A stretch of 42,063 nt of DNA from Planctomycetota bacterium (lineage in GTDB: Bacteria; Planctomycetota; Phycisphaerae; Sedimentisphaerales; Anaerobacaceae), in the NCBI GenBank assembly GCA_019456195.1, contig VRUK01000013.1, positions 1 to 42,063 of the forward strand, given 5' to 3'. The notes under the pieces are model-generated. The model was given only the letters and a program-made list of their open reading frames with translations, ran no database searches and was not told where the DNA came from. The position numbers were made by a program, and so were the translations under genes. Shown here piece by piece: positions 15,793 to 24,685 of the stretch (position 1 is the first letter of the stretch; each line of letters starts with the position of its first letter).

Positions 15793-16350
15793 CTATCGCT
15801 TGAGAGTTATCTGTTCGTTCTCGAGTTCCAAAACCAGGCTATCTTTTCTTACGTCTATTAGAATAAATTCAGCTACTCTGTCACCCACCTGGAATGAGCC
15901 GGGGCCTCGTTCGGGAATAAATACAAGAGCAGATAGATTATTTTCATCTCCACTGGTACCCAAAAATTGCAGCCGCTGAGCAAGCTGTTGAGCCGTAGTT
16001 TTGCCTATATTTTTTTCAGACGGTATCGGTATCGATGGTTTGAACAGATCACGAGTTTTTAGCAGCCCCGTATAAGTCTCAATCGGAGCAATGAATCTGG
16101 CCTGGATATCGTTGGATGTTATTGGTCCTTCATCTGCGAAGTTTGGTACAGGCAGGTCAGGTAATGGAAATATCAATATATATAAGGTGAGTGAGCATAA
16201 GCCTATGGAAAGGAAAGCGATAGTTATCGTTATCGAATTCTGATGAATGAAACGCCGAAGCCCTTGCCACAGCCTGGCAGTATATGAAACCCATGCGTTC
16301 TTTTTTTTCAGAACTTCCTTGAAGATTCTATTTTTTACATGCCGCAACAT
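15793..16350 (-). CDS. gspC: GspC-like inner-membrane protein of the T2SS
   Basis: 185 residues. A basic cytoplasmic N-terminus is followed by one TM helix at about 40-62 (ITITIAFLSIGLCSLTLYIL). The periplasmic part has 'GLLKTRDLFKP', a linker, then a small beta domain at about 115-185 ('AQRLQFLGTSGDENNLSALV', 'GSFQVGDRVAEFILIDVRKD', 'LVLELENEQITLKR') that matches the homology region of GspC and the PilP family. This domain contacts N0 of the secretin. There is no PDZ or coiled-coil domain after it, so it is shorter than proteobacterial GspC (~270-300). The location 40 nt before gspD supports the assignment. A gap of 168 nt separates it from gspM. Confidence 0.75.
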   Translation of the reverse strand: MLRHVKNRIFKEVLKKKNAWVSYTARLWQGLRRFIHQNSITITIAFLSIGLCSLTLYILIFPLPDLPVPNFADEGPITSNDIQARFIAPIETYTGLLKTRDLFKPSIPIPSEKNIGKTTAQQLAQRLQFLGTSGDENNLSALVFIPERGPGSFQVGDRVAEFILIDVRKDSLVLELENEQITLKR

Positions 16351-16518
16351 ACACTATCCTGGGACTACGATTGCGATTGCATCTGCTTAATATTCAGGAT
16401 TTGTGAAGATTAAAGTACTATTAACAATAAAGTGGATGCCGGCATTTAACCAGTAAAAGAAGAGTAAATGTTTTAAGTGACAAAACTTAGCTTATGTACG
16501 GTAAATACGAAACGGAAA

Positions 16519-17079
16519 CTACTTATATTGCTGCTGGAGCTGGCTGCCTGCAGATGTCCTTGAAATAAGAATATTAGCGGATAGAAGGTTGGGGCCGGCT
16601 CTCAGAGCCTGGATTTTTATAGATTCAATTGTCAGGATTTTCGGCGAAGTGTCGATAGAGTACAGAAGCTCGAGCGTATTGTGTACTCTGCCTTCGACCT
16701 GCAACAATACAAGAAATTTCCTGTAATTACCTATCCATTGTGCCGGCAGAGGTCTTATACTTTTAACTTGAATATCTCTCGCGCGGGTAACTGCTTCCAG
16801 CTCTTTCAGCATGAAACCAAGCTCTTCCGCATCCGTACCTGTTGCAAGAATGCGCTGCTCAAATTTTTTGCATAAGGCCTCGACCTGCTCCCGGCGATAC
16901 AGCGATTCTTCCATGTTAAGTAGTTTATTCTTCGTAAGGACTAATCGCGTGTTGAGGTCAAGCCAGTTGCGTATAGGTACGGAGAAAAATAGCAAATAAA
17001 CCACACTGATACCCAGCATAACCAGCCCTGCAATTAAAAATTTACCGCCTCTAATAGAAATATGCTGCAGAGGATTCAT
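16519..17079 (-). CDS. gspM: GspM/PilO-like T2SS assembly protein
   Basis: 186 residues. One TM helix at about 14-33 (FLIAGLVMLGISVVYLLFFS) is followed by a coiled segment ('LDLNTRLVLTKNKLLNMEES') and a ferredoxin-like periplasmic domain ('QVKSIRPLPAQW', 'LLQVEGRVHNTLELLYSIDT', 'ILTIESIKIQALRA'). This is the usual layout of GspM and PilO. Its ATG overlaps the gspL stop codon as ATGA, indicating translational coupling. GspM and GspL form the inner-membrane platform that links the ATPase to the pseudopilus. The family is divergent, so assignment rests on topology plus operon position. Confidence 0.8.
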   Translation of the reverse strand: MNPLQHISIRGGKFLIAGLVMLGISVVYLLFFSVPIRNWLDLNTRLVLTKNKLLNMEESLYRREQVEALCKKFEQRILATGTDAEELGFMLKELEAVTRARDIQVKSIRPLPAQWIGNYRKFLVLLQVEGRVHNTLELLYSIDTSPKILTIESIKIQALRAGPNLLSANILISRTSAGSQLQQQYK

Positions 17080-18506
17080 TTTGTATCCTTTCGGCGGTTG
17101 ACATTTTGAAGATTTGCAACAATTTCGAAATCGATTAGAACACTGTCCTGTATCTGACGTTGATTGGCATAGTTTTGCTTTACATTGGCAAAATAATCCG
17201 ATTGCTCAAGCGGACTTATGCAATCGAAGGCCTGTGAAAGCAGCCTCGCCTGTGCCCTTATCACGATCTTATTATCTTGTTCGATGCTAAGATAATGAAC
17301 CGTTACATCTCCCTGCAAAACCCTGTATAACTCGGAAATGATGTCGAGCGTTGCAACACCGCCATGTAGCTGGTTTTCAATAATTGCCAATTGCTGCTGA
17401 AGGAATTGGAGTTTTTCAGCCATAGGACTGATGGCGGAAAGCCTTTGCTCATACCTTTCAAGCAGGCGATTCTTACGCCTGATATTGGTCTTTAGGCATA
17501 AAAAGGCCAGTACCAGAATCAAGCATACTTTTAAGGCGTGTAGTGCCATCTGCCTGCGTTTGTTACCCTGGTGGTGTTTCTCCTTTAGATGCTTGGGGAG
17601 TAGATTGACCTGAGCTTTCGGACAGGCAGATGAAAAATTGTGATCTGAACTAAGAGCCGGAAGTTTATCTATTATTGATAAATGTTCGTTGTATAAAGAG
17701 GTGGGTTCTATCTCCTTGACAGAAACGCCCAGAGCTGCTTCGACAATTTTCACAAATTTTATCGTAGAATTATTTGTGCTGATTGTAAGGAACGCGTCAG
17801 GACAGCCGATATATCCGTGCTCTTTAATCGTGGATAAAGAGCGTTTAATTTCCGCTTCCATAAGTCTTGTGTCTTCACAAAATTCTTTCTTTAACCGGAC
17901 GCCGCGCAAGAAAGCAACCTTCCCATTTTCAATTGTAAAAAAATCCATATAATCATTATCAAAAAAGAAACAGCCCACAGAATTCGAATCCGGTAAGGTT
18001 TTCCCCTCGCTCAGTAGAAGGCTGTGAAACATTGCACTGGTGGTGATAACCTGGGGTTTGATACCCAAGGATAGTAAATTTATTAAGTGACGGTCGATTA
18101 TAGACAATGGCGAAAGGACAATCAGTATCTTTGATGCACCATCTTCCTGCTGACCAATAACCGAAAAGTCCCATGCCCAAGGCTGGGTATTATATGGGGC
18201 TATATTCGGCAGTTCAAATTCGAGCATTTTGTCGATCTCTGTCGAGTCAACCGATGGTAAAACAGCATATCTCGTAGTACACTGGTAAGCAGGAATAACA
18301 AGCACCCAGTTAGCCACCCTCGGTATGTCAAGATGATCCATTTTACGATCGGATTCAATATCTGCCGAATGTATAAACTGGTGCCAATAAACACGTCTGC
18401 CTTTACAGGAACGGACCTGCATGTCTATGCCTTTATCGTGCACAAATACCAGACCAGTCCTTCTATTTGCCCTCAGTAGCGGTTTGAAAAAGGCCATTGC
18501 TTTCAT
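17076..18506 (-). CDS. gspL: GspL/PilM-like T2SS platform protein
   Basis: 476 residues. Residues 15-285 are an actin-like cytoplasmic domain of the PilM/GspL type ('RTGLVFVHDKGIDMQVRSCK', 'VLVIPAYQCTTRYAVLPSVD', 'SVGCFFFDNDYMDFFTIENG'). The 'AQVNLLPKHLKEK' motif at 298-310 directly precedes the membrane helix at about 320-339 (MALHALKVCLILVLAFLCLK). The periplasmic part has a coiled coil ('RLLERYEQRLSAISPMAEKL') and a ferredoxin-like fold. GspL recruits the GspE ATPase and partners GspM. The gene starts with an ATGA overlap on gspK and ends with one on gspM. Confidence 0.88.
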   Translation of the reverse strand: MKAMAFFKPLLRANRRTGLVFVHDKGIDMQVRSCKGRRVYWHQFIHSADIESDRKMDHLDIPRVANWVLVIPAYQCTTRYAVLPSVDSTEIDKMLEFELPNIAPYNTQPWAWDFSVIGQQEDGASKILIVLSPLSIIDRHLINLLSLGIKPQVITTSAMFHSLLLSEGKTLPDSNSVGCFFFDNDYMDFFTIENGKVAFLRGVRLKKEFCEDTRLMEAEIKRSLSTIKEHGYIGCPDAFLTISTNNSTIKFVKIVEAALGVSVKEIEPTSLYNEHLSIIDKLPALSSDHNFSSACPKAQVNLLPKHLKEKHHQGNKRRQMALHALKVCLILVLAFLCLKTNIRRKNRLLERYEQRLSAISPMAEKLQFLQQQLAIIENQLHGGVATLDIISELYRVLQGDVTVHYLSIEQDNKIVIRAQARLLSQAFDCISPLEQSDYFANVKQNYANQRQIQDSVLIDFEIVANLQNVNRRKDTK

Positions 18507-19588
18507 CCTTGTGAAGATACACTTTCGTTATCGTTAACGCCAAAATGGATTATGTCTTTAAGTATCGTTCGAGATTTACGCTGCCAGTTCAGGAGATTTG
18601 TGTTTTTTCCTTGCCTTTCAATAGTTGCCACATATTCACACCAAAAGGAGTTTCCTTTTTTGCGGATACTTATAATGAGTTGAAAATGATTTGAATTGAA
18701 TTTAGCTATCTGTGTCAGCAACAGTTTGTCAGTTAGATTGAAATTGTCGCTATTCTCTATATCGGCTATTGAACTAAACTTTCGTACCGGACTTTTCTGC
18801 CTGGAAACGATTTCACTTACGGCAGCATCAGAAAGTAATGGTATGGCATCCAGAACCTGCCTGGATGCCGTATTTATGTTTATCCTGCCATCACCGTAAA
18901 CTGTCAGCAAATCATATAAGCCTACATTATTATCTTGCCAATTCTCTTCTGTGAATTCAGCAGAATCAGCACTCGTTTCAGTCGAAAGATTGCCTCCCTG
19001 ATCCATATTAGAACCATAATAAATTTGCGATGAAATTCCCTTTATAAACAGAAGCTCCTCCATACTGTCAACAGGGCCATTTTTACATTTATAAGCAGAC
19101 TCCAGGCTGGAATAATAATCATCCTCTGCACCATCCGGATTAGGTATATCGTCCTGGTCAATCCAGTCCAGGATTGATGCAACAGCAGCGTCATCAAGGG
19201 ATTCTATCTCTAAAAACAGGTCAGCCGAGGCAAGGTTCACATTAATCTTTGCAGATTCATCGACCAATTTCCAGTTCACCTCCCACGGAGTATCGTTTGT
19301 ATCAACCGACTGGTAAGCTATTTCAACCGGTATGAGTTTGTGCCAGCCGGACCACGGTTCGGTAAGACAATCTACATTCCGGTCATCTGCCGCCAGAATA
19401 CTGCGGGCTTGTGTACAGGCAGCAAGGGCAAGTTGGTCCTGCTGGAGTCTCTCAGTTAAAAGGCTCGTTCCCTTTATGGCAATTCTACTCCTATATGCCA
19501 AAGCAAAGGCCAACATACTCAGTGAGGCTATAATATATACTACCACAATCAATACCAGAGCTTTCCGGTGGCTTTCCTGTCGTATCAT
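18503..19588 (-). CDS. gspK: Minor pseudopilin GspK
   Basis: 361 residues from ATG 19588. GGAG eight nt upstream lies at the gspJ stop; a longer frame to 19618 lacks this. The N-terminus 'RQESHRKALVLIVVVYIIAS' is a type III signal followed by the pilin helix. As in other GspK proteins, Glu at +5 is absent. Family segments include 'VNWKLVDESAKINVNLASAD', 'ILDWIDQDDIPNPDGAEDDY', 'NGPVDSMEELLFIKGIS' and the helix-hairpin-helix-like 'DGRININTASRQVLDAIPLL'. GspK caps the pseudopilus tip with GspI and GspJ. The ATGA overlap with gspL supports one operon. Confidence 0.92.
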   Translation of the reverse strand: MIRQESHRKALVLIVVVYIIASLSMLAFALAYRSRIAIKGTSLLTERLQQDQLALAACTQARSILAADDRNVDCLTEPWSGWHKLIPVEIAYQSVDTNDTPWEVNWKLVDESAKINVNLASADLFLEIESLDDAAVASILDWIDQDDIPNPDGAEDDYYSSLESAYKCKNGPVDSMEELLFIKGISSQIYYGSNMDQGGNLSTETSADSAEFTEENWQDNNVGLYDLLTVYGDGRININTASRQVLDAIPLLSDAAVSEIVSRQKSPVRKFSSIADIENSDNFNLTDKLLLTQIAKFNSNHFQLIISIRKKGNSFWCEYVATIERQGKNTNLLNWQRKSRTILKDIIHFGVNDNESVSSQG

Positions 19589-19593
19589 AAGAC

Positions 19594-20223
19594 TTACTCC
19601 GTATTTGCCGTACCACAAGGCAGCTTCACCGCCAACGGCCAGACCTGGCCATATGCGGTAAGTTCGAGTTTTACGTAAACAGGTAGATACTCTTTTGAAA
19701 AAAATGAGGTTTCCAGCCTGCTGCCATTGTGAAAAGATATCTTAATTTCATCGATTTTATTCAAGATTGGTTCCTTTTTTTGGTCACTGGAAGGACTATC
19801 TTTGGCCACTATCGGCGCTACAGTTCTGTACAAACAAATCGAATCATCTTCTTTTATTGACTCATATACAATTCTGTGAATCTGACGCACGCCGCAGATT
19901 TCATTAAACCGGTCCGTCACGCCAAGTGAATAAAACTGAAGCAGCTTAGTGTCATTGGAATCAAAGATTATATTATTACCCACAAATACGGCTTCTTGCC
20001 CATAAGCCTTTGGAACCGCATGTAGCAGATCTTCTCTGATTTGATCCAGAACATTTATTATCCGCCCTGACTCGGCCAAAAATTCGTCCTGTTTGCCGCC
20101 TACAGTTCTTAAGGTCTTAAATAGTTCATAGCCAGTCGCTAACACCATCGCAGAAACCGATAGCGCTACCGTAAGCTCGACTATCGTAAATCCGTTCCAA
20201 AGTTTCGTTTTATCACTCAGCAT
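19594..20223 (-). CDS. gspJ: Minor pseudopilin GspJ
   Basis: 209 residues. The prepilin motif NGFTIVELTVALSVSAMVLA has Gly at -1, Phe at +1 and Glu at +5, followed by the hydrophobic helix. The body is GspJ-like: 'GRIINVLDQIREDLLHAVPK', 'RFNEICGVRQIHRIVYESIK', then a C-terminal strand region ending 'AVKLPCGTANTE'. The start overlaps the gspI end by 11 nt and the end lies six nt before gspK. It is expected to assemble with GspI and GspK at the pseudopilus tip. Identity rests on the motif, size and order H-I-J-K. Confidence 0.88.
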   Translation of the reverse strand: MLSDKTKLWNGFTIVELTVALSVSAMVLATGYELFKTLRTVGGKQDEFLAESGRIINVLDQIREDLLHAVPKAYGQEAVFVGNNIIFDSNDTKLLQFYSLGVTDRFNEICGVRQIHRIVYESIKEDDSICLYRTVAPIVAKDSPSSDQKKEPILNKIDEIKISFHNGSRLETSFFSKEYLPVYVKLELTAYGQVWPLAVKLPCGTANTE

Positions 20224-20581
20224 TTGTGATTAATATCCGGGTCCATAATTTTACAGTGGTACCTGATTTGTGCTTGATCTCCAACCATAAATCAGCGACT
20301 CTGTCGTTATCCATCTGATAGTTAAATCCGGCTTGCCAGCTATAAAGCTGAAACGGCTCATCAAAGGTCCCTTTTAATTCGCTTATTTCGGCCAGGGCCA
20401 TCGTCCGCAACTGATTCAGCTTAGTGGTCGCCAGAAGGGCGGCTATCTGCTTTTGCTTAATTACAGTATTAGAGGTTACGATTTGCGAAAACACACCCGC
20501 CAGGCCAAGCATCCCCACTGTCAGCAACGTAAGTGCAAGAGTTACTTCCATAATGGTAAAACCGGCAAAATTTTTATTCAT
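20213..20581 (-). CDS. gspI: Minor pseudopilin GspI
   Basis: 122 residues. The prepilin motif AGFTIMEVTLALTLLTVGML has Gly at -1 and Glu at +5 with a short leader, MNKNFA. The compact size, 'QIAALLATTKLNQLRTMALA' and the C-terminal strand region match GspI. The start overlaps the gspH stop (20578-20581) as an ATGA. GspI initiates the tip complex with J and K. The gene is smaller than J and K, as in other systems. Confidence 0.88.
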   Translation of the reverse strand: MNKNFAGFTIMEVTLALTLLTVGMLGLAGVFSQIVTSNTVIKQKQIAALLATTKLNQLRTMALAEISELKGTFDEPFQLYSWQAGFNYQMDNDRVADLWLEIKHKSGTTVKLWTRILITNAE

Positions 20582-21117
20582 TTGTTAGCTACCTCTCGGA
20601 GAACGGCGGAACCATCATTCTCAATGAAAATGTGCCATTGAGCAGTCTTGCTGTCCTTTTCAGAAGTCAAAATAACATGTGCCTTTTCCGTTCTGCCGTC
20701 GGGCCAAAACACAAGGCTCTTTTCGTTGCCGATATCTTGGAATCCCTCGAGCCGGACTATTGTTGCACCTTTACCAAGAAATTGTCTTGGAACCAAAGAT
20801 TCTTCAGCCGTACCATACAAATCAACAGTGCGGCCGGCTTTTTTTATTGTGAAACTGGTGCTATCGGTATCCAGTGCAAAAAATATTACCTCCTGCCTGG
20901 TTAAAGCAAGTTGCCGAGACAGTTTGATTGTGGCCAACATATTTTTTGAGATTTCCCTTACCTGCCAGCCGGATACGCTATCGCCAATCCGAGGTACTAT
21001 GGTAGCCACACTTATCGCCATGAGAACAAGTACCAGCAATAGCTCTACCAGAGTAAAGCCGCAAATTAACTTATCGTTGCTGGTTTTGCCGTTCTTCATC
21101 GAAATTTGAAATATCAT
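20578..21117 (-). CDS. gspH: Minor pseudopilin GspH
   Basis: 179 residues. ATG 21117 is preferred because AGGA lies about seven nt upstream. ATG 21099 has no Shine-Dalgarno sequence. The first ~18 residues form a long leader before the prepilin motif CGFTLVELLLVLVLMAISVA (Gly -1, Glu +5). The globular part has 'QVREISKNMLATIKLSRQLA', 'FFALDTDSTSFTIKKAG' and 'KSLVFWPDGRTEKAHVILTS', fitting the GspH/FimT-type domain. The start overlaps the end of gspG by 47 nt. It is predicted to join the pseudopilus body to the tip complex. Confidence 0.88.
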   Translation of the reverse strand: MIFQISMKNGKTSNDKLICGFTLVELLLVLVLMAISVATIVPRIGDSVSGWQVREISKNMLATIKLSRQLALTRQEVIFFALDTDSTSFTIKKAGRTVDLYGTAEESLVPRQFLGKGATIVRLEGFQDIGNEKSLVFWPDGRTEKAHVILTSEKDSKTAQWHIFIENDGSAVLREVANK

Positions 21118-21517
21118 CTTCTGTTCCTAATTGACCGTCTGATCCTGGACTTATCAAGTCGTAACCGAATGTGTTGTGCTGACCGGGAAACTGGTAGTTG
21201 TATTCGTTCCTCCAGGGATCTTCGAACCTGTTGGATTTCTTGATGTACGGTCCCCGCCAGTTGTCAGCTCCCTCCGGTTTTCTAATCAAGGCATCCAGAC
21301 CTTGTTGGGTCGACGGATAACTGCCAATATCGGATTCAAACATGTCCAGTGCCAATCCCAGTGTGCTCTCAATCTCTGTCATGGCACGTGTTATTCGTGC
21401 TTCTTCACTTCGTCCCGAAAAACTTGGTAGCATGATCGCAGCCAAAACCCCTATAATGATAACCACAAGAAGCAGCTCCATTAAGGTAAACGCCTTTCTA
21501 ACTTTGTTCCTGCTCAT
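21071..21517 (-). CDS. gspG: Major pseudopilin GspG
   Basis: 148 residues with AAAGGGA upstream of ATG 21517. The N-terminal motif is RKAFTLMELLLVVIIIGVLA, with Ala rather than Gly at -1 and Glu at +5. Ala here occurs in other planctomycete pilin-like proteins. The diagnostic GspG body is clear: 'MFESDIGSYPSTQQGLDALI', 'RGPYIKKSNRFEDPWRNEYN' and 'TFGYDLISPGSDGQLGTEDD', the last being the calcium-binding loop region. GspG polymerises into the T2SS pseudopilus. A 176-nt gap separates it from gspF, the largest gap within the core operon, and it may hold an internal promoter. Confidence 0.95.
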   Translation of the reverse strand: MSRNKVRKAFTLMELLLVVIIIGVLAAIMLPSFSGRSEEARITRAMTEIESTLGLALDMFESDIGSYPSTQQGLDALIRKPEGADNWRGPYIKKSNRFEDPWRNEYNYQFPGQHNTFGYDLISPGSDGQLGTEDDISNFDEERQNQQR

Positions 21518-21693
21518 GAATATTCCCTTTCGTTACATACCACCTGCTACTTTTACTAACTTCAAACAACTTAACGTCACCATTGGAATGGAGACAGCAA
21601 TTTTCCCCTTTATTATCTTCCAGACTCGGCTCAAATTTCATATTTTACCTGCGGGCGATGTAAGCCATTCCAAAATCTCAATCTCCAGAACAC

Positions 21694-22911
21694 TTAATGA
21701 ACCAGGGTGCTTACTTTGAAAATCGGCATAAGCATAGAGACCACTATAAATCCTACGATGCTGCCCATAACCAGAATCATCACAGGCTCTATCATACTTG
21801 TCAGAGCTTTTATTTGGCGTTCAGTCTGTTGTTCATATTGCTCGCTAACCCGCACAAGCATCTGCGGTAAATTCCCACTTTCCTGTCCGATGGCCATCAC
21901 CCCAAGCACCGTTGCCGGGAAAACCTGATTTTCAGCAAAGCACTCGTGAAGTTTCTCGCCTTTGGCCACTCCATCACGGGCTTTACACACCTGAGAGGCA
22001 ATAAACTTATTGCTCAGGGTCTCGCCTGTGATGCTAAGGGCACTGATCATATTGACACCATGCGAGAGCAAAATTCCTGATGTGCGCATAAGCTGTGCCA
22101 ATTGAATTTTGATAATAAGTCCGCCTACCACAGGTATGCGCAAGCAGAGCTTGTCAAACGCTAATTTAACACTTTTGTTTTTCAGCAGCCGCAAAGCAAA
22201 TAATACAACCAACACACTTCCGATTAGTATTAACGGCCAAGCTTTGGCCAGAATGGAACTTATCTCTATAACGAGCCTCGTTGGCAGAGGCAATTGTTGC
22301 TCAAGTGAGGCAAAGAAAGAGCTGAATTTCGGTATTACCCACACCATAAGAACTATGACTGTACCTAATCCCACACAGCTTAAAAAGACAGGATATACCA
22401 TGGCTGTCTTTAGCCTGCTGCGTAACTGGTACTCTTCATCCAGTGATTTGACAAGCCTTCTAAGCATATTAGCTAACAGACCAGTCTCCTCGCCAACTCT
22501 GACCATACTTACATAGGTTCCGGAAAATATCCTCGGATAAGCCGATAACGCCAGGGCCAGTGATTTACCTTCGCGTAACGAGTCAGTGACTTCCAACACG
22601 CTTCTTTTCAAAAGGGGGGATGAAATCTGACGCTCAAGCAGTCTCAAGGAACGCTCAAGAGGCACACCGGCATCAAGCAGACTCGCTAACTGGTTCGTAA
22701 ACTCGGAGAGCGCACCCGGCCCTATTCTTTTTAGGCTAAGCCGCTCAAATACTGCAAGCCTCCTCTTGGAAAAAGACTTTGGTTCAATACGAATAGGGAA
22801 CAGACCTTGAAATCTTAGGCGCTGAGCGGCAGAACTGATAGAGTCTGCATCTATCGTTCCCTGTACTTTTTCCTGTGGACTCGATTTTGCCATATATTGG
22901 AATGTGGCCAT
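21694..22911 (-). CDS. gspF: T2SS inner-membrane platform protein GspF
   Basis: 405 residues. The N-terminal 'ATFQYMAKSSPQEKVQGTID' and 'AAQRLRFQGLFPIRIEP' are the family start. Two T2SF domains follow: 'FTNQLASLLDAGVPLERSLR' near 70 and 'LMRTSGILLSHGVNMISALS' near 275. There are three TM helices (VYPVFLSCVGLGTVIVLMVW, WPLILIGSVLVVLFALRLL, MILVMGSIVGFIVVSMLMPI). GspF couples GspE motion to pseudopilus assembly. Length is normal. The ATG immediately follows the gspE stop codon with no gap, so translation is probably coupled. Confidence 0.96.
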   Translation of the reverse strand: MATFQYMAKSSPQEKVQGTIDADSISSAAQRLRFQGLFPIRIEPKSFSKRRLAVFERLSLKRIGPGALSEFTNQLASLLDAGVPLERSLRLLERQISSPLLKRSVLEVTDSLREGKSLALALSAYPRIFSGTYVSMVRVGEETGLLANMLRRLVKSLDEEYQLRSRLKTAMVYPVFLSCVGLGTVIVLMVWVIPKFSSFFASLEQQLPLPTRLVIEISSILAKAWPLILIGSVLVVLFALRLLKNKSVKLAFDKLCLRIPVVGGLIIKIQLAQLMRTSGILLSHGVNMISALSITGETLSNKFIASQVCKARDGVAKGEKLHECFAENQVFPATVLGVMAIGQESGNLPQMLVRVSEQYEQQTERQIKALTSMIEPVMILVMGSIVGFIVVSMLMPIFKVSTLVH

Positions 22912-24672
22912 TTAAATGTCTGCTCTCATAAGTTCGTCGGCGTGGCTTACACGCAAGATCTCGCTGATACTGGTTATACCTGCTTTAACCTTACGCCAGC
23001 CATCCTGACGCAGTGTTTTCATTCCCGCTGCTATCGCCTCAGCTTTTATATTGCCTGTTGCAATACGGCGCTGAATCAACTCACGAATAGGCTCGTTTAT
23101 GCGTAGTATTTCAAATATTCCAACTCGTCCCGAAAAACCGGTATGACGGCAGTGCGTACAACCCACAGGCTCAAATATTATCTCAACATCACATTCAGAT
23201 TCAGTTACACCAAGCTGCTCAAGCATAAATGGTTCTACACGTACCTCGCGCCTGCAGTGCGGACAAAGGACTCTTACCAGTCTGATAGCTAACACAGCCA
23301 ATAAGGAAGATGCCGCCAAAAACGGCTCTATCCCCATATCGAGCAATCTGGCAATAGCGCCGGCCGCATCGTTTGTATGCAGGGTACTAAACACCAGGTG
23401 ACCTGTGAGAGCACTGCGTACCGTAATCTGAGCAGTCTCAGTATCCCGTATCTCACCAATCATCATCACGTCAGGATCATGCCTGAGCATACTGCGAAGG
23501 GCCCTGGCAAATGAAAAATCAATCTTCGCCAGAGTTTGCATCTGAACTACGCCGTCCATACGGTATTCTATAGGATCCTCAATGGTCAATATTTTACGAT
23601 GTATAACGTTTATTAGACTAAGACACGCATACAGAAATGTGGTCTTACCGCTGCCGGTTGGCCCGGTTACAAGAATCACACCATTTGGTCGTTCTATAAG
23701 ATCTGTGACAGCCGGCATATCAGATTGGTCAAGCCCCAACTGAAACAACGGCATAAATCTCATGTGTTGTGATAAGATTCGTATATTGACAGCTTCACCA
23801 TATGAACTTGGCAGTACAGAAATCCGCAGGTCAAAGCCATCACCATCAATACGTATCTTAATTCGGCCATCCTGCGGCAAACGCTTCTCCGCAATGTCCA
23901 ACTGCGCCATCACCTTGATACGCGAGACAATGTTCGCTGTAAAATCCGCCATCGACGATGGCGTCGGCACCTCGTACAGCATTCCATCAATACGCTGCCG
24001 TACACGAAGCTTTCCTTCAAAAGGTTCGAAGTGGATATCGGTTGCTCTGTTTCTTACCGCTTCAATTATGACCAGATTGACGAATTGGACCATGGAAGGC
24101 TCACCGTCAATGGTTATGTTGATGTGGTCCTCTTCCTCTGCTGCACGATTATCATGACCATTGGACGATGGGAGCTGGGAAACAAGTCGTTCAGCGGCTT
24201 CAGCTCCCAAGCCATAGATGTTCTTTATGGCCTGCAGGATGCCGTCCCGAGAGGCAAGACAAAAAACAGGCTCACAGTACATACCATTGAAGCGTGTGTG
24301 CAGCAAGAGACGTAAATCGTCTAATAGCTGGCAGTTAACTGGATTATCAACCGCTATCTCCAGACTGCCATCAACAATGCGTAGTGGCAGGCAGCATTGC
24401 CGTACCGCCAGCTCAACCGGTACCAAATCTATGGCCTCCTTTGCCGGTTCACAGTCCGCCAGATCTATTTTCTTCATGTTCAACCGCTCAGATAACACAT
24501 CAAGCAATGTCTCTTCAGACATCAAACCACTCTGGATGATACCCTCTAACAGGCTGCTCTTACCATTATGCGCCACAGTGTCATAAATCTTTCGGAGTTG
24601 ACACTTACTCAGCACCTCCGGTTCTGCTGAAAGAACATCCATGAGATTATGCTGAGTCATCATAGTGGACAT
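22912..24672 (-). CDS. gspE: T2SS assembly ATPase GspE
   Basis: 586 residues from ATG 24672. AAGGAG seven nt upstream immediately follows the stop of the sulfatase-like gene, and the longer frame to 24696 overlaps that gene. An N1-type domain occupies about 10-170. The ATPase has Walker A GPTGSGKTT, an Asp box 'ILTIEDPIEYRMDGVVQMQT', Walker B 'LRHDPDVMMIGEIRD' and the His box 'TGHLVFSTLHTNDAAGAIAR'. A zinc-binding tetracysteine module is present in 'CPHCRREV' and 'CTHCRHTGFSGRVGIFEIL'. GspE powers pseudopilus assembly from the cytoplasm, bound to GspL. All key residues are present. Confidence 0.97.
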   Translation of the reverse strand: MSTMMTQHNLMDVLSAEPEVLSKCQLRKIYDTVAHNGKSSLLEGIIQSGLMSEETLLDVLSERLNMKKIDLADCEPAKEAIDLVPVELAVRQCCLPLRIVDGSLEIAVDNPVNCQLLDDLRLLLHTRFNGMYCEPVFCLASRDGILQAIKNIYGLGAEAAERLVSQLPSSNGHDNRAAEEEDHINITIDGEPSMVQFVNLVIIEAVRNRATDIHFEPFEGKLRVRQRIDGMLYEVPTPSSMADFTANIVSRIKVMAQLDIAEKRLPQDGRIKIRIDGDGFDLRISVLPSSYGEAVNIRILSQHMRFMPLFQLGLDQSDMPAVTDLIERPNGVILVTGPTGSGKTTFLYACLSLINVIHRKILTIEDPIEYRMDGVVQMQTLAKIDFSFARALRSMLRHDPDVMMIGEIRDTETAQITVRSALTGHLVFSTLHTNDAAGAIARLLDMGIEPFLAASSLLAVLAIRLVRVLCPHCRREVRVEPFMLEQLGVTESECDVEIIFEPVGCTHCRHTGFSGRVGIFEILRINEPIRELIQRRIATGNIKAEAIAAGMKTLRQDGWRKVKAGITSISEILRVSHADELMRADI

Positions 24673-24685
24673 AAATTCGCTCCTT

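Noticed and set aside
20648..21109. 153-codon plus-strand ORF
   Set aside because: Antisense to gspH and gspG, whose prepilin motifs and overlaps are clear.
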